DNA of 64,000 bases. It comes from Fulvimarina sp039652615 (GTDB taxonomy: Bacteria; Pseudomonadota; Alphaproteobacteria; Rhizobiales; Rhizobiaceae). Location: NCBI RefSeq assembly GCF_039652615.1, contig NZ_JBDJAC010000006.1, forward strand, positions 62,001 through 126,000, written 5' to 3'. Under the pieces are notes generated by a model that did not search any database, was not told where the DNA came from, and was given only the letters and a program-made list of their open reading frames with translations. Positions 33,816 to 42,513 of the stretch are shown piece by piece. The stretch's first letter is position 1. Each line of letters opens with the position of its first letter. The position numbers and the translations under genes were made by a program.

Positions 33816-34964
33816 ATGGACCGTGTCGATTGCGTGGTCGTCGGAGCAGGTGTGGTCGGTCTTGCCATAGCAAGGGCGCTCGCCAGGAGAGGGCGCGAGG
33901 TGGTGGTGATCGAGGCGGAGGCGGCGATCGGCACGGGGACGAGCTCGCGCAATTCCGAGGTCATCCATGCCGGCATCTATTATCCGGCCGGGTCCCTGAA
34001 AGCGCGGTTCTGCGTGTCGGGCCGCGAGCGGCTCTATGCCTATTGCGCGGAACGGGGCGTGCCGCACCGCCGGCTCGGCAAGCTGATCGTGGCAAGCGAC
34101 GAGGCGCAGCTTTCCGCGCTGGAAACCATTCGCAGCCGCGCCGAGGCGAACGGCGTTACCGAACTCGCCTTCGTCAGCCAGGCCGAGGCACAGACCATGG
34201 AACCGGCGCTCGCCTGCCGGGGCGCGCTCCTGTCTCCTTCCACCGGCATTATCGACAGCCATGCGCTGATGCTGTCCCTGCGCGGCGAGGCCGAGGATCA
34301 CGGTGCGATGATCGCCTTCCGTAGCCCGGTGCGCGCGGCCTTCGCCGAGGACGGGCAGATCGTCCTCGATGTCGGCGGGGCCGAGCCGATGCGGATCGCC
34401 TGCGGCGCGCTTGTCAACGCAGCCGGGCTCGGTGCCTGGGCGGTTGCCGGGGCAGTCGAGGGCGCGCGGCCCGGCTCCCTGCCGAAATGCCGTTTCGCCA
34501 AGGGAAACTATTATGCGCTGTCCGGTCTGCGCGCGCCGTTTTCACGTCTGATCTATCCAGTCCCGGAGGATGGCGGTCTCGGCGTCCACCTGACGCTCGA
34601 TCTGATGGGCGATGCCCGGTTCGGCCCGGATGTTGAATGGCTTCCGGAGACCCCCATGCGCAAGCCGGAAGCCGGACCCGCAGCGTTCGACTATCGGGTC
34701 GATCCCCGACGCTCGGACGGTTTTTACGCCAGTATCCGGCGCTATTGGCCGGCGCTGCCGGACGAAAGCCTCGTTCCGGCCTATAGCGGCATCCGCCCCA
34801 AGCTCAGCGGTCCCGGCGAGCCGGCGGCCGACTTTCTCATCCAGGACGAAGCCGAACACGGCGTCCCCGGCCTCATCAACCTCTTCGGGATCGAATCCCC
34901 GGGGCTGACGTCCTCGCTGGCGCTCGCAGACGATGTGGTGGAGCGGGTCGAGCGCGCCGGCTGA
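33816..34964 (+). CDS. FAD-dependent oxidoreductase, L-2-hydroxyglutarate oxidase-like
   Basis: 382 residues of the DAO family. The FAD-binding motif VVGAGVVGLAIARAL sits at the N-terminus, followed by E in VIEAEAAIGTGTSSRNSEVIHAGIY-type sequence characteristic of LhgO-like proteins. FLIQDEAEHGVPGLINLFGIESPGLTS closes the fold. Likely substrates are 2-hydroxy acids such as L-2-hydroxyglutarate. The specificity is by family resemblance only. AGGAG lies 6 nt before ATG 33816; the GTG one codon upstream is less likely. Single gene, convergent with pgm. Confidence 0.82.
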   Translation: MDRVDCVVVGAGVVGLAIARALARRGREVVVIEAEAAIGTGTSSRNSEVIHAGIYYPAGSLKARFCVSGRERLYAYCAERGVPHRRLGKLIVASDEAQLSALETIRSRAEANGVTELAFVSQAEAQTMEPALACRGALLSPSTGIIDSHALMLSLRGEAEDHGAMIAFRSPVRAAFAEDGQIVLDVGGAEPMRIACGALVNAAGLGAWAVAGAVEGARPGSLPKCRFAKGNYYALSGLRAPFSRLIYPVPEDGGLGVHLTLDLMGDARFGPDVEWLPETPMRKPEAGPAAFDYRVDPRRSDGFYASIRRYWPALPDESLVPAYSGIRPKLSGPGEPAADFLIQDEAEHGVPGLINLFGIESPGLTSSLALADDVVERVERAG

Positions 34965-35177
34965 TGGCTGATAGCCGGCGGTCCCTTAAACCGTTGGCTT
35001 TATGGGGCCGTTGGTCTCATACCGCCGGCCTGAACCATAGGAGACCGTCCAGCTCTCCCGGACCTCGTTCACCAACTGGCGACGGCGAGCAGGCTTCAGA
35101 GTTTCGGCAACGCGCTCGGACCGGTGGCGCTGCGTTGCCTCAATTTGAAAGCACGTCCTGCAACACCTCGGCGGCGT

Positions 35178-36806
35178 TTATGTCACCACATCCGGCTCGG
35201 TGCGGCCCGTGCGCTTCCTGATCTCGCCGACCGAGTCCGCGATCGAGATCAACTCGGCCAGCGCGTCGGCCGGGTCCTCGCCGTGCTTGGCCGGATTGCT
35301 CTCATAGCGCTCGATATAGACGCGAAGGGTCGCGCCCGCCGTGCCCGTGCCGGAGAGGCGGAAGACGATGCGCGCGCCGCCGGAAAAGACGATGCGCACG
35401 CCCTGACCCGTCGCCACCGACCCATCGACGGGGTCCTTGTAGGAGAAATCGTCAGCTTCCGAGACGACGAACGAGCCGAAGCGCTGGCCCGCCATGGAGG
35501 CAAGGCGATCCCGCAGGCTCTCCATCAGCCCCTCGGCCTTGTCCTTGTCGATCTCCTCGAAGTCGTGGCGCTGGTAGAAGGTGCGGCCGAATTCCGACCA
35601 ATGGCTTTCGACGATCGCCTTCACGCTTTCGCGGCGCTCGGCAAGGATGTTGAGCCAGAGGAGAACCGCCCAGACCCCGTCCTTCTCGCGCACATGGTCC
35701 GAGCCGGTGCCGGCCGATTCCTCGCCGCAGATGGTCACCTTGCCGGCATCGAGCAGATTGCCGAAATATTTCCAGCCCGTGGGCGTCTCGTAGGCGCCGA
35801 TGCCGAGCTTCTTGGCGACACGGTCCACCGCCTGGCTGGTCGGCATCGAGCGGGCAACGCCCGCGATACCGCCCTTGTAGGCCGGCGCGAGATGGGCATT
35901 GGCCGCGAGCACCGAGAGGGAATCGGAGGGTGTCACGACGATGCCCCGGCCGATGATGAGGTTGCGATCGCCGTCGCCGTCGGAGGCCGCGCCGAAATCC
36001 GGCCCGTCGTCGTTCATCAGCTCTTCGATGAGATCTGCCGCATAGACCGCATTCGGGTCCGGATGGCCCCCTCCGAAATCTTCCTTCGGCTCGCCGTTGA
36101 TGACGGTGCCCTTTTCGGCACCGAGGCGATTTTCGAGGATCTCGGTCGCATAGGGGCCGGTCACGGCGTGCATCGCATCGAAGCGGATCTTGAAGCCCGA
36201 GGCGATCAGGTCGCGGATCTTGCCGAAGTCAAAGAGCTCTTCCATCAGATCGGCATAGTCGGCGACGGGATCTACGATCTCGACCACCATGTCGCCGAGG
36301 GAATGCTCGCCGATCGCATCGAATTCCGGGGCTGGCGCGGAATAGATGCGGTAATGCGAGAGGGATCTGGTCTTCTCGAAGATCGCGGAGGTGATGCGTT
36401 CGGGCGCCGGTCCGCCATTGTCGATATTGTACTTGATGCCGAAATCGCCCTTCGGCCCGCCGGGATTGTGGCTGGCCGACAGGATGATGCCGCCGGCCGC
36501 GCCGCGCTTGCGGATGAGGTTCGAGGCTGCCGGTGTCGACAGGATCCCGCCCTTGCCGACGATCACCCGGCCATAACCATTGGCGGCCGCCATGCGGATC
36601 GCGATCGCGACCACGTCACGGTTGAAGAACCGTCCGTCCCCGCCGATGACGAGGGTTTCGAGATCGCCCTTGCCGACGGTGTCGAAGATCGCCTGCAGGA
36701 AGTTCTGGACGTAGTTCTCCTGCTTGAAATGCGGGACCTTCTTCCTGAGGCCCGAGGTGCCCGGCTTCTGGTCGTCATACGGCTTGGTGGCGATCCGCTC
36801 GATCAT
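35178..36806 (-). CDS. pgm: Phosphoglucomutase (alpha-D-glucose phosphate-specific)
   Basis: 542 residues, normal length. It has the N-terminal signature KPGTSGLRKKV, the phospho-Ser loop ILSASHNPGGPKGDFGIKYN (about residue 112), the metal-binding SDGDGDRNLI and the sugar-binding CGEESAGTGSDH. It interconverts glucose 6-phosphate and glucose 1-phosphate, linking Pgi and GlgC (same operon) and supplying RfbF. Its ATG overlaps the glgA stop (ATGA); it is last in pgi-glgP-glgC-glgA-pgm. Confidence 0.95.
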   Translation of the reverse strand: MIERIATKPYDDQKPGTSGLRKKVPHFKQENYVQNFLQAIFDTVGKGDLETLVIGGDGRFFNRDVVAIAIRMAAANGYGRVIVGKGGILSTPAASNLIRKRGAAGGIILSASHNPGGPKGDFGIKYNIDNGGPAPERITSAIFEKTRSLSHYRIYSAPAPEFDAIGEHSLGDMVVEIVDPVADYADLMEELFDFGKIRDLIASGFKIRFDAMHAVTGPYATEILENRLGAEKGTVINGEPKEDFGGGHPDPNAVYAADLIEELMNDDGPDFGAASDGDGDRNLIIGRGIVVTPSDSLSVLAANAHLAPAYKGGIAGVARSMPTSQAVDRVAKKLGIGAYETPTGWKYFGNLLDAGKVTICGEESAGTGSDHVREKDGVWAVLLWLNILAERRESVKAIVESHWSEFGRTFYQRHDFEEIDKDKAEGLMESLRDRLASMAGQRFGSFVVSEADDFSYKDPVDGSVATGQGVRIVFSGGARIVFRLSGTGTAGATLRVYIERYESNPAKHGEDPADALAELISIADSVGEIRKRTGRTEPDVVT

Positions 36807-38254
36807 CGGGCATCATCCTTCATCACATCCAGGTAGAGATCGGAATAGAGCCTGGCACTCGTCGTCCACGATACGTCGTTCGCCATCGCCGCCTCCTGCA
36901 TCTTGCGCCATTCGTCGGGGTTTCGGTAGATCTCGATCAACCGGTCGACCGCCGTCAGAATGGAAGCCGGCGCCGCTTCATCGAAAATGATGCCGGTGGC
37001 ACAGCCGGCCTGACGTGCGGCATAATTGGCGTCGATCACCGTGTCGGCGAGACCGCCGACGCGCGAAACCATCGGAATGCAGCCATATCTGAGGCCATAG
37101 AGCTGGGTCAGGCCGCAGGGCTCGAAGCGCGAGGGTATGAGGATCGCGTCCGCGCCGGCCTGGATACGGTGTGACAGTCCCTCATCGTAACGGATACGCG
37201 CGCCGATTTTCCCGCGATGGCGCACCGAAAGCTTCTGGAGGGCGCCTTCGATCTGGGCATCGCCTGTGCCAATGACGACGAGACGCGCGCCTTTCTCGAT
37301 GATCGCCTCGGCGGTGTCGGCGACGATGTCGAGCCCCTTTTGCCAGGTAAGGCGGCTGACGATGGCGATGATAGGATCGTCGGAGGGCTCGAGCCCCATC
37401 TCCGCGATCAGCGCATCGCGATTGGCCGAACGTCCTTCTAGCGCGCTCGGACCGTAATTGCGGGCGAGCCGTTCGTCGTGCTCGGGGTTCCATGCCTCGG
37501 TATCGATGCCGTTGACGATGCCGGAAACGGCGTCTCCGCGCTCGCGCAGAAGGCCGCCGAGGCCCATTCCGCCCTCTTCGGTGACGATTTCCCGCGCATA
37601 GGTCGGGCTCACGGTCGTCACCCGGTCGGCAGCGAAGATGCCGCCTTTCATGAAGCTCACATTGCCGTAGAATTCGACGCCGTCGATCGAAAACGCCTCC
37701 GGGGGAAGGCCGAGCTTGTCGAAGATCGAGGCCGGGAAATTGCCCTGGAAGGCGAGGTTGTGGATCGTCAGCACGGTCCTGACCGACCGGTTCTTCGAAA
37801 ACGCCAGATAAACCGGGGCAAGGGCGGCCTGCCAGTCGTGGGCGTGCAGGATATCCGGCTTGTAGCCTTCGATCGCGCCTTCGGCGATCTTCGCGGCGGC
37901 AAGGGAGAAGGCCGCGAAGCGATGCCAGTTGTCCTCGTGATCATAGCCGAAGGCGGTGAGATAGGGTCCCCCTTCGCGATCGTAGAGGGGCGGGGCGAAG
38001 AGCACCAGAAGATCGAGGCCGTCGATCCTGACCGCCCGGACTTCCGCTTCGATGCCGAGAAGATCGTCGAATTTGGCGACGGTTTCGCCTTCGCCCACCT
38101 GCTTGAGGACGGACGGATAGCCCGGCAGGAGGGTCTTCATCGAGACATCGGCGGCTTTTAGCGCGGCGGGGAGAGCCCCCGCCACATCCGCGAGACCGCC
38201 GGTCTTGACGATCGGATAGACCTCGGAGGCTACCGACAGGACTTCTAGGCTCAT
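36803..38254 (-). CDS. glgA: Glycogen synthase (ADP-glucose)
   Basis: 483 residues of GT5. The ADP-glucose binding motif KTGGLADVAG lies at residues 17-26. Further motifs are HAHDWQAALAPVY and, in the C-terminal Rossmann half, ISRLTWQKGLD-type (VSRLTWQKGLDIV) and PSRFEPCGLTQLYGLRYG. It elongates alpha-1,4-glucan from ADP-glucose supplied by GlgC. ATG 38254 is preferred; a GTG two codons earlier is possible because GGAAAG fits either. It overlaps pgm and lies 102 nt after glgC. Confidence 0.95.
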   Translation of the reverse strand: MSLEVLSVASEVYPIVKTGGLADVAGALPAALKAADVSMKTLLPGYPSVLKQVGEGETVAKFDDLLGIEAEVRAVRIDGLDLLVLFAPPLYDREGGPYLTAFGYDHEDNWHRFAAFSLAAAKIAEGAIEGYKPDILHAHDWQAALAPVYLAFSKNRSVRTVLTIHNLAFQGNFPASIFDKLGLPPEAFSIDGVEFYGNVSFMKGGIFAADRVTTVSPTYAREIVTEEGGMGLGGLLRERGDAVSGIVNGIDTEAWNPEHDERLARNYGPSALEGRSANRDALIAEMGLEPSDDPIIAIVSRLTWQKGLDIVADTAEAIIEKGARLVVIGTGDAQIEGALQKLSVRHRGKIGARIRYDEGLSHRIQAGADAILIPSRFEPCGLTQLYGLRYGCIPMVSRVGGLADTVIDANYAARQAGCATGIIFDEAAPASILTAVDRLIEIYRNPDEWRKMQEAAMANDVSWTTSARLYSDLYLDVMKDDAR

Positions 38255-38356
38255 TGCCACTGACTTTCCGGTTCGTCCGGCCCGCTTGCGGCAGGACCAT
38301 GTCGCCGGCTCGTCCGAACGATGAACCGGCGCGCGACATTTTCAATCAAACGGCTC

Positions 38357-39631
38357 TTATTCAAGTCCAAGTTTTTCGATCATCGGCCTGGTCACGAGGC
38401 AGATGCCGTTGTCCGTGCGCCGGAAGTGCTTGGCGTCGAACTCCGGATCCTCGCCGATGACGAGACCGTCCGGAATCTCGACCCCTCTGTCGATGATCGC
38501 GTTCCTGATGCGCGCATGACGGCCGATCCGGCATTTCGGCAGAACGACCGCGTGGTCGAGCTGCGAATAGGAGCGCTGGCGCACGCCCGTGAAGAGCAGC
38601 GACCGATTGAGCGAACCGCCGGAGATGATGCAGTCGCCCGAGACCAGAGACGAGGTCGCGATGCCGCGACGGCCATCGATATCGTGGACGAACTTTGCCG
38701 GCGGCACGATCTCCGCATAGGTCCAGATCGGCCAGTCGCGATCATAGATGTCGAGGGGCGGGACCACGTCGGTCAGATCGATATTGGCCTGCCAATAAGC
38801 GTCGATCGTACCGACATCGCGCCAATAGGCTTCGTGGGTCGGCTCGTTGTCCGAGCGCACGACGGAGCGGTTGTAGCGATGGGCGTAGGCGCCGCCCTTT
38901 GCGACGATCTTCGGTACGATGTCCTTGCCGAAATCGCGCGAGGAATTCGGATCGTTCGCATCCTCGCGCAGGGCGTCCATCAGGAACTTCGTTTCGAAGA
39001 CGTAGATGCCCATGGAGGCGAGCGCGGTGTCCGGCCGGCCGGGCATGGCCGGCGGGTCCTTCGGCTTTTCCACGAAATCGGTAATCTTGAAGCTGTCGTC
39101 GACATGCATCACGCCGAAGCCGCTGGCTTCCTCGCGCGGGACTTCCAGGCAGCCCACCGTCACGTCCGCGCCAGAGTCCACATGGCTCTGGAGCATGATC
39201 TCGTAATCCATCTTGTAGATGTGATCGCCAGCCAGAATCACCATGTATTTCGGCGCATGGTCCTCAATGATCTCGATGTTCTGATAGACCGCGTCAGCGG
39301 TGCCGGCATACCACTGGGTCTCGGAGACGCGCTGGGAGGCGGGCAGGATGTCGAAGCTCTCGTTGCGGCCGGGCCTGAGAAAGTTCCAGCCGTTCTGAAG
39401 GTGACGGATCAGGCTGTGCGCCTTGTACTGGGTCGCGACGCCGATACGGCGAATACCGGAATTGATGGCGTTCGACAGGGCAAAGTCGATGATCCGGGTC
39501 TTGCCGCCGAAATAGACGGCAGGCTTTGCGCGGGTATCGGTGAGTTCCTTGAGCCTCGAGCCTCGCCCGCCGGCCAGCACATAGGCCATCGTGTCACGCG
39601 AGAGCGGAGCGGCTCGCCTCTGATCCGTCAT
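38357..39631 (-). CDS. glgC: Glucose-1-phosphate adenylyltransferase
   Basis: 424 residues. It has YVLAGGRGSRLKELTDTRAKPAV (nucleotide/regulatory loop), the substrate region VGTIDAYWQANIDL, WYAGTADAVYQN and the C-terminal left-handed beta-helix with the IIDRGVEIPDGLVIGEDP repeat. It makes ADP-glucose, the committed step of glycogen synthesis, and is normally under allosteric control. ATG 39631 follows GGGAGG by 9 nt; an upstream in-frame extension lacks a ribosome site. Confidence 0.95.
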   Translation of the reverse strand: MTDQRRAAPLSRDTMAYVLAGGRGSRLKELTDTRAKPAVYFGGKTRIIDFALSNAINSGIRRIGVATQYKAHSLIRHLQNGWNFLRPGRNESFDILPASQRVSETQWYAGTADAVYQNIEIIEDHAPKYMVILAGDHIYKMDYEIMLQSHVDSGADVTVGCLEVPREEASGFGVMHVDDSFKITDFVEKPKDPPAMPGRPDTALASMGIYVFETKFLMDALREDANDPNSSRDFGKDIVPKIVAKGGAYAHRYNRSVVRSDNEPTHEAYWRDVGTIDAYWQANIDLTDVVPPLDIYDRDWPIWTYAEIVPPAKFVHDIDGRRGIATSSLVSGDCIISGGSLNRSLLFTGVRQRSYSQLDHAVVLPKCRIGRHARIRNAIIDRGVEIPDGLVIGEDPEFDAKHFRRTDNGICLVTRPMIEKLGLE

Positions 39632-40030
39632 TGACTGTTTCCTCCCTGTTTTGCCGGACGGCACCGGAATGAAACCTCGCGTTCTGCTTGGTCTTCCCGG
39701 CTCGCGATGCGCTGCCTTTGCGTGCCGTCCGCCTTTATTTGGAAGGAATGGTAGCGCGAATTTGCGCGCAAGCGATAGGACGCCGAGAGAGCCTAAAGCG
39801 GAAATCCGCCTGCCTGGGCTTGAGAATAGCGGATTGAAACGCTTTCGTGATGAATGACGCGCTCATAGCGATCGCCAAAAATCGGCGCGGTCTCAAGGCG
39901 GTCTCAAGGCCGCTCGATATCACCGGACGAGAATTGACCTGAAGAATCAATTCTCGTCCGGCGAATCGCTCGCATGCCGTTCGGGCTGCCAGCGGTCCAA
40001 GGAAACCGCTGGTTACAAGGTTACGATGGT
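39632..40030 (-). promoter_or_regulatory. Gap between glgP and glgC; glgB absent
   Basis: 399 bases with no gene. It holds the glgC ribosome site, a large perfect hairpin (39923-39961) just after glgP, and a short direct repeat GGTCTCAAGGC (39889-39899 and 39900-39910). In many rhizobial genomes glgB lies between glgP and glgC; nothing resembling it or a remnant was seen here. A separate promoter for glgC-glgA-pgm is likely in this gap. Confidence 0.5.
39923..39961 (-). terminator. Perfect 15-bp stem-loop downstream of glgP
   Basis: Arms CCGGACGAGAATTGA (39923-39937) and TCAATTCTCGTCCGG (39947-39961) pair perfectly around a 9-nt loop, 69 nt after the glgP stop on the - strand. There is no T-tract, so it could be a terminator, an RNA-stabilising hairpin limiting read-through into glgC, or a protein-binding palindrome. 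Confidence 0.55.
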
Positions 40031-42505
40031 TCAGACGGCTCCGGGGCCTGCCTGCCAGATGTCCCTGGCATATTCGCGGATCGAGCGGTCAGAGGAGAAC
40101 CAGCTCATGCGCGCCGTGTTGTGGACGGCCTTCGCCTGCCATTCCTTCGGCTTGCGATAAAGATCGTCGAGCTGGCGTTGCATGTCCCAATAGGCCTGGA
40201 AGTCCGCGCAGATCATCCACCAGTCATTGTTGTAGAGATTCGAGACGAGGCCGTGATAGCGCGCGGGCTCTTCAGGGCTGAAGAGACCGGACGAGATCGC
40301 GTGCAGCGACTCGCGCAGGATCGGCGTCTCCTCGATGATCGAGCGGCCCGAATGGGCCTGAGCCCGGCGCGCGGCGACTTCCGGCGCGGTCAGGCCGAAG
40401 ATGAAGATGTTGTCGTCGCCGATATGATCCTTCATCTCCACGTTCGCGCCATCGAGCGTGCCGATCGTCAGCGCGCCGTTGAGGGCGAACTTCATATTGC
40501 CGGTGCCGGAGGCTTCGAGACCGGCCGTCGAAATCTGCTCGGAGAGGTCCGCCGCCGGCATGATGATCTCTGCGAGTGAGACGTTGTAGTTCGGAATGAA
40601 GACGACCTTCAGAAGATCGCGCACCACCGGATCTGAATTGATCAGCCGGGCGACGTCGTTGGCGAGCCGGATGATCTCTTTGGCCTGGGCGTAAGAGGGC
40701 GCGGCCTTGCCGGCGAAGATCTTCACCCGCGGCGTCCAGTTGCGTTCCGGGTGAGACCGGATCTGGTCGTAGAGCGCGACGGCCTCGATGATGTTGAGGA
40801 GTTGGCGCTTGTATTCGTGGATGCGCTTGACCTGAATGTCGAAAATCGCGTCCGGGTCCACCTGAAGCGCCATGCGCTCGGAGATGAGATGGGCAAGCTG
40901 CGCCTTCTTCTGGCGCTTCACGGCACCGAACTTTTCCACGAAGGCAGCATCGCCGGCCAGCTTGTCGATGTCGCGGATCTTGTCGATGTCGTCGAGAAAG
41001 CCTGGGCCGATCGCCTCGGTGACGAGTTCGGTGAGTTCCGGATTGCACTCCATCAGCCAGCGCCGGGGCGCAACGCCGTTGGTCTTGTTCTGGATGCGGT
41101 CGGGATAGAGCTTGTGGAGCGTCTGGAAAACCGTGTCCTTCATCAGGTCGGTGTGGAGCGCGGAGACGCCGTTGACCGCGTGGGAGCCGACGAATGCGAG
41201 CTGGCCCATGCGCACGCGGCGCCCGTTGCCCTCGTCGATCAGTGAGATCGCGGAGATGTCCGCGCCCTCGAAGCCCTTTTCCTGGGCGGCATGGCGGATC
41301 ACCTCGGCATTGATCGTGTAGATGATCTGCATCTGGCGCGGCAGAAGGCGCTCGAAGAGGTGGATCGGCCAGTGTTCCAGCGCTTCCGGCAGCAGCGTGT
41401 GGTTGGTGTAGCCACAGGTCGCGCGGGTAATCTCCCAGGCCTTCGCCCAGGGAACGCCGTGGACGTCGACGAGAAGGCGCATCAGTTCGGCGATCGAAAC
41501 CGCCGGATGGGTGTCGTTCAGCTGGACGGCCACCTTGTCGGCGAGCGTCTCGATGGTGCCGTGACGCTTGAGGTGACGCTTGATGACGTCCTGCAGGGAG
41601 GCCGAGGAGAAGAAATATTCCTGGCGAAGCCGCAGTTCCTGACCGGCCTGATGGGAGTCGGCCGGATAAAGGACGCGGGTGATCGCCTCGGCCTTGTTGG
41701 ATTCCACAAGTGCGCCGATATGGTCGCCCTGGTTGAAGGCGTCGAGCAGGATCGGGTCGACCGCCTGCGCGCTCCACAGGCGCAGCGTGTTGATCTGCTC
41801 ACCCTTCCAGCCGACCATGGGGGTGTCGAACGCGACGGCGAGGACGCGTTCGCCGGGCCGCCAGACCTGACGCGGCGGCTTGCCCGTCTCGTGGATCGTG
41901 TTGACCGTACCCCCGAAGCCGATCTCGTAGGAGGCGTCGCGCCGCTCGAACTCCCAAGGATTGCCATGGACCAGCCAGGTTTCGGGAAGTTCGACCTGGG
42001 CACCCTCCGAAATCTCCTGCCGGAAGAACCCATGCACATAGCGAATGCCGTAGCCGTAGCCGGGCACGCCGGTGGAGGCCATCGATTCCATGAAGCAGGC
42101 CGCGAGTCGGCCAAGACCGCCATTCCCGAGAGCTGCGTCCGGCTCGAGAAGCTCGACCATGTCGAGCTCGACACCGTATTTGGCGAGTGCATCGGTGATC
42201 GGCTGGGTCAGCTGGAGATTGTTGATCGCATCGCGCAGGAGCCGGCCGATGAGAAATTCCATCGAGAGGTAGCAGACTTCCTTGCCGCCGGTTTCCTCGA
42301 TGCGGTTGCCGGACGCGAACCACCGATCGATGATCCGGTCGCGAACGACGAGCGTCGTCGCGCGCAGCCAGTCGTATTTGCGCGCCTGATCTGGATGCTT
42401 GCCGATGGAATAGGTCATCTTCTCGATGATCTGCCGGGCAAGCTCGTCGGTGTCGTTGGAGCGTGGCTGGTGGACCGGGGTTTCGATGTCTCGTGTCGCT
42501 GACAT
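40031..42505 (-). CDS. glgP: Glycogen/starch/alpha-glucan phosphorylase
   Basis: 824 residues, standard for the GT35 family. It contains NGGLGRLAACFMESMAS, the phosphorylase signature with the pyridoxal-phosphate Lys EASGTGNMKFALNGALTIGT (Lys about 673), and IHEYKRQLLN. It releases glucose 1-phosphate from alpha-1,4-glucan chains. It begins 8 nt after pgi stops, so the two are probably co-transcribed. The following genes for glycogen synthesis lie beyond a 399-nt gap with a hairpin. Confidence 0.96.
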   Translation of the reverse strand: MSATRDIETPVHQPRSNDTDELARQIIEKMTYSIGKHPDQARKYDWLRATTLVVRDRIIDRWFASGNRIEETGGKEVCYLSMEFLIGRLLRDAINNLQLTQPITDALAKYGVELDMVELLEPDAALGNGGLGRLAACFMESMASTGVPGYGYGIRYVHGFFRQEISEGAQVELPETWLVHGNPWEFERRDASYEIGFGGTVNTIHETGKPPRQVWRPGERVLAVAFDTPMVGWKGEQINTLRLWSAQAVDPILLDAFNQGDHIGALVESNKAEAITRVLYPADSHQAGQELRLRQEYFFSSASLQDVIKRHLKRHGTIETLADKVAVQLNDTHPAVSIAELMRLLVDVHGVPWAKAWEITRATCGYTNHTLLPEALEHWPIHLFERLLPRQMQIIYTINAEVIRHAAQEKGFEGADISAISLIDEGNGRRVRMGQLAFVGSHAVNGVSALHTDLMKDTVFQTLHKLYPDRIQNKTNGVAPRRWLMECNPELTELVTEAIGPGFLDDIDKIRDIDKLAGDAAFVEKFGAVKRQKKAQLAHLISERMALQVDPDAIFDIQVKRIHEYKRQLLNIIEAVALYDQIRSHPERNWTPRVKIFAGKAAPSYAQAKEIIRLANDVARLINSDPVVRDLLKVVFIPNYNVSLAEIIMPAADLSEQISTAGLEASGTGNMKFALNGALTIGTLDGANVEMKDHIGDDNIFIFGLTAPEVAARRAQAHSGRSIIEETPILRESLHAISSGLFSPEEPARYHGLVSNLYNNDWWMICADFQAYWDMQRQLDDLYRKPKEWQAKAVHNTARMSWFSSDRSIREYARDIWQAGPGAV

Positions 42506-42513
42506 GGGGGTCT

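Noticed and set aside
34974..35029. GCCGGCGGT / ACCGCCGGC inverted repeat between the FAD oxidoreductase gene and pgm
   Set aside because: The arms are 38 nt apart with no T-run, too weak to call a terminator.
34964..35221. 85-codon frame after the FAD oxidoreductase gene
   Set aside because: It has Ser/Arg/Pro-rich sequence without a family match and overlaps the end of pgm on the other strand.
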